A DNA stretch of 44,830 nt from JAYZDK01 sp964604165. GTDB taxonomy: Bacteria > Myxococcota_A > UBA796 > CAJQPC01. Under the pieces are notes generated by a model, which worked only from the letters and a program-made list of their open reading frames with translations, was not told the DNA's origin and searched no databases. The translations under genes and the position numbers were made by a program. Of this stretch, positions 1-9,244 are shown piece by piece (within the stretch, counting starts at the first letter, position 1; each line of letters starts with the position of its first letter). Location of the stretch: positions 1 through 44,830 of the forward strand of contig CAZRYF010000039.1 in assembly GCA_964604165.1 (NCBI GenBank), in the 5' to 3' direction.

Positions 1-2
1 AC

Positions 3-434
3 GAGCCCAACGGCGAGACCCTCTGCAACGACGGCGTGGACAACGACTGTAACGGGGACATCGACGGGGCCGACGCCGCGTGTGGGGGGGGCAGCACCTG
101 CACACCAGACGAGCCCAACGGCGAGACCCTCTGCAACGACGGCGTGGACAACGACTGTAACGGGGACATCGACGGGGCCGACGCCGCGTGTGGGGGGGGC
201 AGCACCTGCACACCAGACGAGCCCAACGGCGAGACCCTCTGCAACGACGGCGTGGACAACGACTGTAACGGAGACATTGACAGCGCCGATGCGGGCTGTG
301 GCGGCGGCGGTGGCTGCATCGCCAGCGAACCCAACACTGAGCTCACCTGCAACGACAACATCGACAATGACTGTGATGGTAATGCCGATGGCATGGACTC
401 GGACTGTGGCGGTGGTGGTGGTGGCACCTGCGCC
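3..434 (+). repeat. 108-bp in-frame tandem repeat encoding MopE-like units
   Basis: Units begin at 3, 111, 219 and 327, a period of exactly 108 bp (36 codons). The first three are almost identical at the DNA level over their Asp/Cys core; the fourth has diverged at many positions while keeping the Asp-Asn-Asp-Cys core. Near-identity of neighbouring copies points to recent unequal recombination or gene conversion. More copies probably lie upstream of the window. Confidence 0.9.
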
Positions 435-1160
435 TACACGTCGCTGACGGCCGATGCGGGCGCAGACCAGTCGATCACCCTGGGGGACTTCGCAGACCTG
501 GATGGCTCGGGTTCCTGCGATCCTGCCGGCGACCCGCTCATGTACACCTGGACGTTCTTCTCCCAACCAGGCACCTCCAGCCTGACCGACTCGGACATCC
601 AGGATTCCACCAACAACTTCGCCTCCTTCACCCCGGACGTGGAAGGCACATTCGAAATGGAGTTGGAAGTGAGCGACACCTCCAACAACCTGGACACGGA
701 CCAGATGATCATCACGGTCAGCGGCGGCTCCGGTGGAGGAACCACGGGCACCTATGATGGGGCCTGGACGGGGACCCTCACCTTCCGGCTGGACCTGGAT
801 GCAGATGGCACCTTTGACGGTGCCGCCGACGATGCCTGCATCGACACCGGACTGACCTTCAGCATCTCGGAGAGCGCTTCCTCCATTGTGACCGGCGGTG
901 GGACCTGCACCTGGGTACCGGGACAGGCCACCAACCCGGCGGCCGGCACACCCGTTGGCTACTCGGTCTCCGGAGGAACCATTGCGGGAACGGACCTCTT
1001 CGACGGGGACTTCACCGTCACCAACGTCGTAAACGGCCTCTTCGACCTGGAGTTCACCTCCTCCACGTCGGCGACCGGCACGATCGTCCCGGGAACCATG
1101 ACCCTGCCGGGTACCACCACCACGGTGGACTATGACGGGGTCATTTCCGCATCGCAATAG
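3..1160 (+). CDS. Secreted MopE-repeat / PKD-domain protein, 5' end missing
   Basis: The reading frame is open from the window edge, so the N-terminus and any signal peptide lie upstream. The visible part opens with four 36-residue repeats, each carrying a Cys-Asn-Asp and an Asp-Asn-Asp-Cys motif followed by Gly-rich linkers. This is the pattern of the MopE-type putative metal-binding repeat. A PKD-like beta-sandwich follows at about nt 450-720 (TADAGADQ, then LDGSGSCDPAGDPLMYTWTF). The last 140 residues are an Asp/Thr/Gly-rich domain that I do not recognise. The composition (acidic, paired Cys, few Lys) suggests an extracellular or surface protein. Metal binding is inferred from the family. 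No C-terminal sorting tail is visible. A stem-loop follows the stop codon. Confidence 0.8.
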   Translation, partial: EPNGETLCNDGVDNDCNGDIDGADAACGGGSTCTPDEPNGETLCNDGVDNDCNGDIDGADAACGGGSTCTPDEPNGETLCNDGVDNDCNGDIDSADAGCGGGGGCIASEPNTELTCNDNIDNDCDGNADGMDSDCGGGGGGTCAYTSLTADAGADQSITLGDFADLDGSGSCDPAGDPLMYTWTFFSQPGTSSLTDSDIQDSTNNFASFTPDVEGTFEMELEVSDTSNNLDTDQMIITVSGGSGGGTTGTYDGAWTGTLTFRLDLDADGTFDGAADDACIDTGLTFSISESASSIVTGGGTCTWVPGQATNPAAGTPVGYSVSGGTIAGTDLFDGDFTVTNVVNGLFDLEFTSSTSATGTIVPGTMTLPGTTTTVDYDGVISASQ

Positions 1161-1169
1161 GAGAGCTTG

Positions 1170-1196
1170 GCCCTGGGCACTCCTGCCCCCCAGGGT
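1170..1196 (+). terminator. Stem-loop after the MopE/PKD gene
   Basis: A perfect 7-bp stem (CCCTGGG at 1171-1177 with CCCAGGG at 1189-1195) encloses an 11-nt loop about 10 nt after the stop codon. A G-T pair may extend it. There is no T-run, so it is either a weak intrinsic terminator or a 3'-end protecting hairpin. Confidence 0.4.
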
Positions 1197-1251
1197 CGAC
1201 GGATCACGTTAGTTGCCACCCATGCTTGATGCCTCCAAGGAGGACTGCAAC

Positions 1252-2217
1252 ATGATTCGCCATGACTGGCGGGTGGACGAGGTCGTGGACCTCCACAACA
1301 CCCCCCTGATGGACCTGCTCTTCCGGGCGCAGCAAGTGCACCGGGCCCACCAGGAGCCGAATGCCGTGCAGCTGTGCAGCCTGCTCTCCATCAAGACCGG
1401 CGCTTGTTCAGAGGACTGCGGGTATTGCCCCCAGAGCGCCCACCACAGCGCCGATCTTGCCCCCGAGAACCTGATGGATGTGGACGCGGTCCTCTCCACC
1501 GCCAAGCAAGCCCGGGATGCAGGTGCCTCCCGCTTCTGCATGGGGGCGGCCTGGCGCGAGGTCAAGGAGGGCCCCGCCTTCGACAACGTGGTCGAGATGG
1601 TGCGCGGCGTCAGTGATCTGGGAATGGAAGCCTGCGTCACCTTGGGCATGCTGAACGCCGAGCAGGCAAAGCGGCTCGCGGATGCCGGGCTGACGGCCTA
1701 CAACCACAACCTGGACACCTCCAAAGAATTCTACGAGCGAGTCATCACCACCCGGCGATTCGAGGATCGCATCGACACCCTCCAGCATGTGCGGGATGCC
1801 GGGGTGACCGTGTGCAGCGGCGGCATCCTGGGCATGGGAGAGACCATCGAGGACAGGTGCTCCATGCTCTGCACGCTGGCCTCCATGAACCCACAGCCTG
1901 AGAGCGTCCCGATCAACGCGCTGGTGGCTGTGGAGGGAACGCCTCTGGCAGACCGCCCACCGGTGGACCCCCTGGAGATGGTCCGTGCCATCGCCACCAC
2001 CCGCATCCTGATGCCGAAGACCATGGTGCGCCTGTCCGCAGGCCGAACCGACATGAGCCGAGAAGCCCAGGTCCTTTGTTTCATGGCAGGGGCGAACTCC
2101 TTGTTCTACGGGGAGAAGCTCCTGACCACGCCCAATCCCGAGGCCATCGCGGATCGGGCCCTGCTGGACGCCATGGGAGCCCACCCCCTGGAGACCGCCT
2201 CAAACCTTACGGGGTGA
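1252..2217 (+). CDS. bioB: Biotin synthase BioB
   Basis: Radical SAM enzyme that inserts sulfur into dethiobiotin to make biotin, using a [4Fe-4S] cluster for SAM cleavage and a sacrificial [2Fe-2S] cluster. The SAM-cluster motif CSEDCGYCPQS is intact, and the C-terminal YGEKLLTT and NPE segments typical of BioB are present. I chose ATG 1252 because AAGGAGG lies 8 nt upstream and family members begin close to the RHDW segment; ATG 1222 and TTG 1213 are in frame but lack such a site. The product is 321 residues, normal for the family. No other bio gene is nearby. Its last 11 bp overlap convergently with the 3' end of fdhA. Confidence 0.96.
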   Translation: MIRHDWRVDEVVDLHNTPLMDLLFRAQQVHRAHQEPNAVQLCSLLSIKTGACSEDCGYCPQSAHHSADLAPENLMDVDAVLSTAKQARDAGASRFCMGAAWREVKEGPAFDNVVEMVRGVSDLGMEACVTLGMLNAEQAKRLADAGLTAYNHNLDTSKEFYERVITTRRFEDRIDTLQHVRDAGVTVCSGGILGMGETIEDRCSMLCTLASMNPQPESVPINALVAVEGTPLADRPPVDPLEMVRAIATTRILMPKTMVRLSAGRTDMSREAQVLCFMAGANSLFYGEKLLTTPNPEAIADRALLDAMGAHPLETASNLTG

Positions 2218-4912
2218 GAATCCGCACGGCGCAGACCTTGTATTCACCAGTGCCCGTGACGTTGTCTCCCGCATCATTGGTGAGCCTGTTTGTCGGCTCC
2301 TCTGCAAAGTGGAAGGGCATCCACACACACCCCTCCTGCATGCGTGGGCTCACCACCACCTTGGCTCCCACCTGGCCCCGGCGGCTCTGCACCTGGACAC
2401 GTGCCCCCTCTTGCAACCCCATTCCCGTGGCATCCAGCGGGCTCACTTCCACAAAGTTCTCCTCTTGCTTGGCCACCGGACCTGCGTCTTTTCGTGTCTG
2501 GCTGCCGACGTTGTAGTGGTAGAGCGTGCGCCCGGTGGAGAGGAGCAAGGGATAGTCCGCATCCGGCAGCTCGTCGCTGGGCCGGTACTCCACCGCTTGA
2601 AAAGCAGCCCGGCCGCGCAGAGGTCCCCCCTCGTGCAGGGTCCGGGTGCCCGGGGAGTCACTGTCTGGACAGGGCCACTGCAAGCGATTCGTCTCCTCGA
2701 TGCGCGCATGGGAGATGCCCGCGAACTTCTCGCACAACGACGCCATTTCGTCATAGATTTCACTGGGATGGTGGTACTCCGGCATTGAGTACCCGCTCGC
2801 CCGGGACAGGGCGCAGAGAATCTCCCAGTCCGCCCAGGCCTCCCCCGGCGCATCCACGGCTTTGCGAACCCGCTGCACCCGCCGATCACTGTTCGTGAAC
2901 ACTCCCTCCTTTTCGGCAAAGCACGCCGCGGGAAGCACCACGTCGGCGTGGCGAGCGGTCTCGGTCATGAAGATGTCCTGCACCACCACGAATTCACAGC
3001 TCGCAAGCCCCTCCTCCATCGCGCTCGCGTTGGGCTCGGACACCAGGATGTCCTCCCCCATGACAAAAAGGCCCTTGATGCCCCCGTGATCTCCGAGCTC
3101 CTTCATCATCTGGTTCAAGTTCAGTCCTGGATCCGGGGAGAGGGGAACCCCCCAGGCAGTCTCAAATCGAGCCTGCGCGGCAGGATCCCCAACCCGCTGG
3201 TAACCTGGGAAAAACAGAGGACTGACCCCCGCATCGTTGGCTCCCTGCACGTTGTTCTGGCCGCGGAGTGGGTTCATCCCGGCCGAGGTGACCCCCAAAT
3301 GGCCGGTCATCAAGACCAGGTTCGCCAGAGCATAGACGTTCTCTGTTCCATGGGTGTGCTCGGTGATGCCAAGGGTGTAGTAGATGCCCGCCTTGGGGGT
3401 CGTGGCGTAGGCACGTGCCGCCTGTCGAATCAGGTCCGCCTCCACCCCCGTGAACCCCTCTGCTTCTTCCGGCGTGTACCGCATCACCGTCTCGCGAATC
3501 GCCTCGAACCCCTCCGTGTGGTCCGCCACAAAGCGCTCATCCACCAGGCCTTCCTTCACGATCACGTGGGCCATGGCGTTCAGCAGCCACACGTCGGTCC
3601 CCGGCTTCAGCTGGAGGTGAATGTCCGCATGGCGGGCGAGCCAGGTCTGGCGGGGATCCCCCACGATCAACGTGGCGCCACGGTAAATGGCCCGCTTCAT
3701 CTCCATGGCGATGATCGGGTGGGCCTCGGTGGTGTTGGACCCAATGACAAAGAGCACGTCCGCATCGCGGATCTCATCGATGGAGTTGGTCATGGCCCCA
3801 GCCCCAAACATCGTCACCAGACCGGCGACCGTGGGGGCGTGTCAGGTGGCGGCGCAGGAGTGGCAGTTGTTGGTCCCAAAGGCCGCCCTGGAGAGCTTCT
3901 GCAGGAGATAGTTCTCCTCCCCCGTGCAGCGACTGGAGGACACAAAACCCAGGGCGTCGCTGCCATGTCGCTTGGCGACCCCTTGAAGCCCCTTGGCCGC
4001 ATGGGAGAGCGCTTCCTCCCAGGTAGCCTCGTGCAGCACGCCGTCGTCCCCTCTCACCAGGGGCGCGGAGAGCCTGTCGGGATCGGCAATAAAGTCATAG
4101 GCAAACCGACCCTTCACACACAGGTTGCCATCGTTCAGGGTCTCTCCGGGGGGAGGACTGGTCACCTTGACCACCTGGTTGTCCACGCTGTGAAGGTCCA
4201 GCTGGCACCCCACACCACAGTAGTTGCAGGTGCTCCGGGTGACCTCCACCGTGGACTCCTGCGGCAAGTCCAGCGCCATGGGTTTCTTCTCCCGCATGGC
4301 GCCTGTCGGGCAGGTGTCAATGCATCCTCCACAGAGCTCGCAGGAGGTGTCCAGCAAGCCCCAGCCGGCGGCCGTCCCGATGGTGGTGTCAGCTCCCCGG
4401 CCCTCCAGCGTGATCGCGCTGACGCCCTCCACCTCGTCGCAGTACCGAACACAGCGAGCGCAGAGAATGCACAAGGACGGGTCAAAGTGGATGTAGGGGT
4501 TGGGATCCTCTCGCGCCGGACGAGCCGACTCCACCGCTTGTAGATCTGCGCAAGTACCGAACGACTCTGCCTGCTGCTGGAGCTGGTTCTCCGGGGCCAA
4601 GCCGTCAGTATGTCCAGCACCGTGGTCCGCCATGTACATGGACAACAGGACCTGCTGGTGTCGTGTGACCCGCTCGGAGGTGGTCTTCACAGACTGTCCC
4701 TCTACAGACTTCCAGGTACATGCAGGCTGCAGCCGCCGCTCCCCTTCCACCTCCACCAGGCACATCCGACAGCAACCCGCAGGCTCCAGCCGGCTGTCGT
4801 GGCAGAGGGTGGGAATCTCAATCCCAACCTTTTGCGCCGCCTCCAGCACGGTCTCGCCCTCTCGGCTCTCCACCGTCTTCCCGTCGATGTGCATCGAAAA
4901 TCGAGCCGTCAT
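2207..4912 (-). CDS. fdhA: NAD-linked formate dehydrogenase, selenocysteine-containing molybdenum/tungsten subunit
   Basis: Oxidises formate to CO2 at a bis-pyranopterin-guanine-dinucleotide metal site. One frame of 901 residues is interrupted only by TGA at 3842-3844, read as selenocysteine 357. It sits at GTNNCHSCAAT-U-HAPTVAGL, exactly where FdhF-type enzymes carry catalytic Sec or Cys. Domains in order: NuoG-like [2Fe-2S] domain (Cys37, 48, 51, 65); two [4Fe-4S] sets (Cys148/151/154/158 and 191/194/197/201); the metal-proximal cluster (Cys229/232/236/265); the catalytic core; and a C-terminal pterin-binding domain. The start overlaps the fdhB stop as ATGA, so translation is coupled. The N-terminal ferredoxin modules and the FdhB partner indicate a soluble NAD(P)+-reducing enzyme rather than formate-hydrogen lyase. 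Reading TGA as a stop would leave two broken halves, which is unlikely given the hairpin. Confidence 0.95.
3813..3841 (-). promoter_or_regulatory. Bacterial SECIS element of fdhA
   Basis: Downstream of the UGA on the minus strand, GTCGCC (3829-3824) pairs with GGTGAC (3818-3813), five Watson-Crick pairs plus one G-U, around the loop GGTCT (3823-3819). The GGTCT loop starts 19 nt after the UGA. As I recall it, the E. coli fdhF SECIS has the same loop core at the same distance; its bulged U and G-U loop bind SelB. This supports recoding and implies that selA, selB, selC and selD exist elsewhere in the genome. Confidence 0.88.
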
Positions 4913-6423
4913 GGGTCCCGTCGTGGTGCAAAGGCTTCAGGGAAGTGCTTCATGGCGCTCGTGAGCGCCAGGGGAGCTGCGATGCCCAGCCCACAGATAC
5001 TACCTTCTTCCATCTCCCACGCGACATCTTCAACGGAATCCAGGGTCGATGGGTCCCGTCCCAACAGGAACCGATCCGCTGCCTGCCGAAGGACCCGGGT
5101 GCCGATTCGGCACGGCGCACACTGGCCACAGGTTTCAAACTCGAAGAACGCCAGCTGCTCGCGGGCAGCTTCCGCGATGTCCACGGTGTCGTTGAGCACC
5201 ACCACCCCGGCGCTTCCAAGCATGGAGCCCACCTTTGCCAGGCTCCCGAAATCCAACGGAAGATCCCGGAACTTCATGGGGAGGAATCCCGACGAGGCCC
5301 CTCCCGGGCTGAAAGCGTGGGGGGTCCCGAGATAACCACCCGCTGCTTCCACCAGCTCATCCAGGGTCGCTCCCAGTGGCAGCTCATAGACCCCGGGCCG
5401 CGCCACGTGTCCCGAGAGGCAGTAGAGCTTTGTGCCCGGCTCGGTCCGCCCCTGCTCCCGAAACCACTCCCCTCCGTTCAAGAGGATGGAGGGCACACAG
5501 GCGAGGGTCTCCACGTTGTTGACCAGGGTCGGGCAGCCCCGAAACCCCACCTCGGTGGGATAGGGCGGCTTGAGCCTGGGCATGCCCCGCTTTCCTTCCA
5601 GGGACTCCAGGAGCGCGGTCTCCTCGCCGCAGATGTAGGCCCCATGGCCGCTCGTGAACCGAAAGTTGAACCCTGACAGGTGCTCGCCGGCGTCTAAGAG
5701 GGCCTGCTCCAGGGAGCGCCGGGCTTCTCCAAACGCTCCGCGAACGTAGAGATGGATCTCGGTGGATTCCACGCACCAGGCGGCGATTGCGAGCCCTTCC
5801 AGGAGCAGGTGCGGCCGCTTGAGCATGACCTCCCGGTCCTTGAACGTGCCCGGTTCCGCCTCGTCGGCGTTGCAGACCACGTAGCGCTCCTTTACAAGCT
5901 GGCCTCGTACTGAACGCCACTTAAAGGCCGCGGGGAATCCGGCGCCGCCGCGCCCCTGCAGACCCGAGGCTTCCAATTCCTCCAGAAATCGCTCGGGCCC
6001 CCACTTGCGAGCCGCAGCGAGGGCAGCGTATTCCTGCCGATCCACACCGGCGAGGTTGATGGGGAGTTGGTCGTCGTCGGGGGTGAGGCTCGTGGGGGCT
6101 CGGGGACCAACTTGTTCATGGCGCTCATCCAGCACGGCCACCGGACGATCACAGTTGCCGAGGCAGCTCACGGGTTCTGCGTGGACTCCCTGGGCCCTGA
6201 ACTCCGCCAGCACATCTTCCGCCCCGGACAACCTGCAGGACAGTCCTGAACAGACCCGGCGGGGCACCTTCGGAATGAGGTGGTAGAAGGAGGCAACTCC
6301 CCAGATGTCAGCCTCGGGCACTCCAGTTTCCCGGGAGAGCCGGCGCACGCTCTCTCCGCGCACCTCCCCGAGGGCCTCCAGCTGCTCGAGGATTCCCTCG
6401 GTATTGACGCCAGCCGGTCGCAT
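4909..6423 (-). CDS. fdhB: NAD-linked formate dehydrogenase, NADH-binding subunit (NuoE-NuoF fusion)
   Basis: Transfers electrons from FdhA to NAD+ via FMN. The N-terminal about 95 residues are a NuoE/HoxE thioredoxin-like [2Fe-2S] domain (Cys58, Cys63, Cys87, Cys91, spacing C-x4-C and C-x3-C). The rest is NuoF-like: FMN/NADH-binding GRGGAGFPAAFKW near residue 158, NADEAEPGTFKDR near 185, CGEETALLESLEGKRG, and the [4Fe-4S] motif CGQCAPCRIGT near the C-terminus. I chose ATG 6423 because AGGAG lies 7 nt upstream; a longer reading to 6579 would add an unrelated N-terminus running over the divergent promoter. The product is 504 residues. Its stop overlaps the fdhA start by four bases. Confidence 0.93.
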   Translation of the reverse strand: MRPAGVNTEGILEQLEALGEVRGESVRRLSRETGVPEADIWGVASFYHLIPKVPRRVCSGLSCRLSGAEDVLAEFRAQGVHAEPVSCLGNCDRPVAVLDERHEQVGPRAPTSLTPDDDQLPINLAGVDRQEYAALAAARKWGPERFLEELEASGLQGRGGAGFPAAFKWRSVRGQLVKERYVVCNADEAEPGTFKDREVMLKRPHLLLEGLAIAAWCVESTEIHLYVRGAFGEARRSLEQALLDAGEHLSGFNFRFTSGHGAYICGEETALLESLEGKRGMPRLKPPYPTEVGFRGCPTLVNNVETLACVPSILLNGGEWFREQGRTEPGTKLYCLSGHVARPGVYELPLGATLDELVEAAGGYLGTPHAFSPGGASSGFLPMKFRDLPLDFGSLAKVGSMLGSAGVVVLNDTVDIAEAAREQLAFFEFETCGQCAPCRIGTRVLRQAADRFLLGRDPSTLDSVEDVAWEMEEGSICGLGIAAPLALTSAMKHFPEAFAPRRDP

Positions 6424-6499
6424 GGATGCTCCTGAAGGTTGGCTGTGACCAAAGAGAGTCACGCGGTGTTCATAACCGTCCCTTGCGGCTGGAAACGAA

Positions 6500-6528
6500 T
6501 TGACGCCTTTGGCGATCGCCAATAGACC
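6500..6528 (+). promoter_or_regulatory. Candidate promoter and palindromic operator between fdhB and the acetyltransferase gene
   Basis: TTGACG (6500-6505), a 17-nt spacer and TAGACC (6523-6528) make a plausible sigma70-type promoter reading toward the gene at 6578. The spacer contains a perfect 14-bp palindrome, TTGGCGATCGCCAA (6509-6522), which could be an operator and also lies upstream of fdhB. The -10 match is poor, so the call is tentative. Confidence 0.35.
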
Positions 6529-6577
6529 AACCCATACCGCACGCCGCCCCGCCGCGGCGACGACTCCGGATGCTTTC

Positions 6578-7234
6578 ATGGCAGAAATTGGGATCTATGG
6601 GGCGGGCGGATTTGCCCGAGAGGTTGCCTGGCTCGTGGAGTGCATCTCCACTCCAGCGAGCCCTCTGGCCACCGCCTTCCTCATCGATGACAACCCGGAC
6701 AGTCATGGCACAGAAATCAACGGGATTCCCGTTGTGGGTTTCGAGCGGGCGGAAACAACCTTCCCCGACGCCCTCATCGTTGGAGGAGTTGGTGCCAGTA
6801 GCCTTCGGCAGAAGCTGATGGAAAGGGTTGCTGTCGCGGGCTTTGAGAGCGCCACACTGGTACATCCAAACGTGCAACTCTCTCGATTTGTCACAATGGG
6901 GATGGGCACCGTGATCTGTGCGGGAAACATTCTGACCACGAACATCCGCCTTGGACGCCATGTACAGATCAACCTCGATTGCACCATTGGCCATGACGTC
7001 GAAATAGATGATTATGCGACTCTTGCTCCCGGTGTACACGTTTCCGGGTGGGTACGCATTGGAAAGCGGGCCTATGTAGGAACCGGGGCAAACATCATCA
7101 ACGGAACGAGCGACGCGCCCCTTGTGATCGGTGACGACACCGTGGTCGGCGCCGGTGCTTGCGTCACGAAGTCCCTGGATTCCAGTGTCTTGGCAGTAGG
7201 TATGCCAGCCAAGGTCATCAAGCAGCTGGGTTAG
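6578..7234 (+). CDS. NeuD/PglD-type sugar O/N-acetyltransferase
   Basis: The protein has 218 residues. An N-terminal Rossmann-like half (IGIYGAGGFAREVAWL) is followed by a left-handed beta-helix of hexapeptide repeats. CTIGHDVEIDDY carries the His expected to act as catalytic base in NeuD/PglD acetyltransferases, and the chain ends in the usual GMPAKVIKQLG. Such enzymes use acetyl-CoA to acetylate sialic acid-like or diamino sugars during surface glycan synthesis. No other glycan genes lie beside it, so the substrate is open. ATG 6578 is chosen because the recognisable fold begins there, although its ribosome-binding site is weak. It is divergent from fdhB. Confidence 0.85.
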   Translation: MAEIGIYGAGGFAREVAWLVECISTPASPLATAFLIDDNPDSHGTEINGIPVVGFERAETTFPDALIVGGVGASSLRQKLMERVAVAGFESATLVHPNVQLSRFVTMGMGTVICAGNILTTNIRLGRHVQINLDCTIGHDVEIDDYATLAPGVHVSGWVRIGKRAYVGTGANIINGTSDAPLVIGDDTVVGAGACVTKSLDSSVLAVGMPAKVIKQLG

Positions 7235-7308
7235 CGCCGCTTGGAACGATTGGGATAAAGGAACTGCAGCCCCGAGTTGGTAACATAGGCCCCCACCAGG
7301 AGGAACGG

Positions 7309-9219
7309 GTGCCTGTTCCAGATCTCTACCCCATCGACTTCACCACGCTTGTGGACCGCATGGATCGGGAGTTGAAGGCCGGCGGCGGCCTCTACGACCT
7401 GCCGCGCCGGGAGTGGTGGACACCGGATCCAGCACGGGATGTCTCCATGCGACACCTGGGGCGCACCCTGGGAACCCCTGCGGGTCCCGCCTCGGGACCC
7501 CACAGCCAGCTCGCCCAGAACCTGGTGTTGAGTTGGCTCTCCGGGGGGCGCTTCATGGAGTTGAAGACAGTCCAGGTCAACGACGAGCTGGAGATTCCGC
7601 GGCCGTGCATCTTTGTGCCCCACATCGGCTACAACGTGGAGTGGTCCCAGGAGCTGCGCGTTCCCCAGTCCGCCCTGGACTACGTCAAGGGCTGGATGTT
7701 GGTCCACATGCTGGCCTCAGAGATGGGACCCGGGCTTTGGAAGGGGGTCGAGTCCACCTGGGACATCAGCCTGGGGTACGACCTGGCGGGCATTCGCACG
7801 GAAAAGGTCCGGGCCTACCTGGATGCCATGCGGTCTGCGGGCCCCCTGATCTACGGCCTGTTCGACATGCTTCCAGCGCACCTGTCCCACTGGAAGGAAG
7901 TGGAGGTGCCCACCTGCATCAGCGACTCGATCACCCTCTCGACCTTTCACGGGTGTCCCGCCGACGAGATCGAAGCCATCGCCACCCAGACCCTGGAGTG
8001 GGGATTCCACACGGTGGTCAAGCTGAACCCGACGCTCCTGGGACACGATCGGTGCCGGAGCATTCTGGACTCCATGGGCTATGACTTCATCCGCCTGAAC
8101 CCCGGGGACTTTGAACAGGACCTTCAGTGGGCGCAGCTCATGGACATGATTCCCCGCCTGGAGGCCGTGGCGCAGGACAAGGGGCTGGAGCTGGGGGTGA
8201 AGTTCACCAACACCCTGGTCCACCAGGGGAATGAGCCTCCCTTTGACGAAGGAGAGGTGTACCTCTCGGGCCCGCCGCTGCATGTGCTGGCCTACACCCT
8301 GGCCGCGGAGTTTCGGGCGGCCACCCATGAGGGCATTCCCATCACCTTCTCGGCGGGGGTGGATGCCACGAATTTTGCGCGGTGTGTCGGGGGGGGGCTC
8401 GGGCCGGTGACGAGTTGCTCGGATCTGCTCAAGGCCCGGGGCTATGGCCGCATGACCAAGTACCTTCGCGGATTGGAAAAGGAAATGGCTGCGCTCGACG
8501 CCAGCGACCTGTCCGAGTTCAGGGCGGCGCTTGGGGGGGGGAGCGCCCACTTATCCGCCACCACCTCTGGATTGCTGGAAGACACCCGGTACCACCGGGC
8601 CGAGAACGAGAAGGCCCCCAAGAAGACGGGCACCGAGCTGGATCTGTTGGACTGTCTGACCTGTGACAAGTGCATTCCGGTGTGCCCGCAGCACGCGAAC
8701 TTCGCGGTGGCGGTAGAGGTCGGTGAGCACCAGCCGGGGCGGGTCACCTGGTCCGGAAGCGACTTCTTCGTGCGGGAGGGCCAGCTCCTGATCGCCGAGA
8801 AACGCCACCAGATTGGCACCCTGGCGGACGCTTGCAACCTCTGCGGCCAGTGTGATCCCTGGTGCCCGGAGGACGGGGGGCCGTACCTGGCGAAGCCCAA
8901 CCTCTTCCTGAACCCCAAGGCCTTCACCGACCACCCGGAGCGTCACGGCTTTTTGCTTTCCCCGGATCGACGCCAGATTCTCTGGCGCAAGAGCCACGGG
9001 GTGGTGTTTGAGTACGACACCCATGGCGAGGAGGCGGTGCTCCGAACCACCGAAGGGGCCGTATGGCTGGAGGATGACTTTCCCATCCGGACCCAGGGAA
9101 GCGGGGATGTGGACTTGGCCGTGGCGGTCACCATGCGCTTGTTTCTCGAAGCATGGCAAAGAGAGGAAATCCCCAGCTGGCTGCCGCCTGCCGCCGCCGT
9201 GATGACCGACACGAACTGA
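7309..9219 (+). CDS. Shortened YgfK-like Fe-S oxidoreductase lacking the GltD-type flavin/NADPH module
   Basis: The N-terminal about 420 residues match the flavin-barrel part of YgfK (the 'putative selenate reductase subunit' family, related to dihydropyrimidine dehydrogenase): TPAGPASGPHSQLAQN, GGRFMELKTVQV, LSTFHGCPADEIEAIA and VKLNPTLLGHDR. Two ferredoxin motifs follow directly, CLTCDKCIPVCP (near residue 450) and CNLCGQCDPWCP (near 510), and resemble the very end of full-length YgfK. The Rossmann FAD/NAD(P)H region of roughly 500 residues that normally lies between them is absent, giving 636 instead of about 1,030 residues. GTG 7309 is chosen because AGGAGG lies 5 nt upstream. The reaction is unknown even for E. 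coli YgfK; an electron donor must be supplied by another protein. Confidence 0.85.
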   Translation: MPVPDLYPIDFTTLVDRMDRELKAGGGLYDLPRREWWTPDPARDVSMRHLGRTLGTPAGPASGPHSQLAQNLVLSWLSGGRFMELKTVQVNDELEIPRPCIFVPHIGYNVEWSQELRVPQSALDYVKGWMLVHMLASEMGPGLWKGVESTWDISLGYDLAGIRTEKVRAYLDAMRSAGPLIYGLFDMLPAHLSHWKEVEVPTCISDSITLSTFHGCPADEIEAIATQTLEWGFHTVVKLNPTLLGHDRCRSILDSMGYDFIRLNPGDFEQDLQWAQLMDMIPRLEAVAQDKGLELGVKFTNTLVHQGNEPPFDEGEVYLSGPPLHVLAYTLAAEFRAATHEGIPITFSAGVDATNFARCVGGGLGPVTSCSDLLKARGYGRMTKYLRGLEKEMAALDASDLSEFRAALGGGSAHLSATTSGLLEDTRYHRAENEKAPKKTGTELDLLDCLTCDKCIPVCPQHANFAVAVEVGEHQPGRVTWSGSDFFVREGQLLIAEKRHQIGTLADACNLCGQCDPWCPEDGGPYLAKPNLFLNPKAFTDHPERHGFLLSPDRRQILWRKSHGVVFEYDTHGEEAVLRTTEGAVWLEDDFPIRTQGSGDVDLAVAVTMRLFLEAWQREEIPSWLPPAAAVMTDTN

Positions 9220-9244
9220 CGCGGCCGGGTTAGATCCGCGGGCA

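Noticed and set aside
2948..4543. Long plus-strand open frame (531 codons) opposite fdhA
   Set aside because: It is antisense to the formate dehydrogenase catalytic gene, whose domains are unmistakable. Its translation is low-complexity His/Gly/Val-rich with no motif, as expected for a GC-rich shadow frame.
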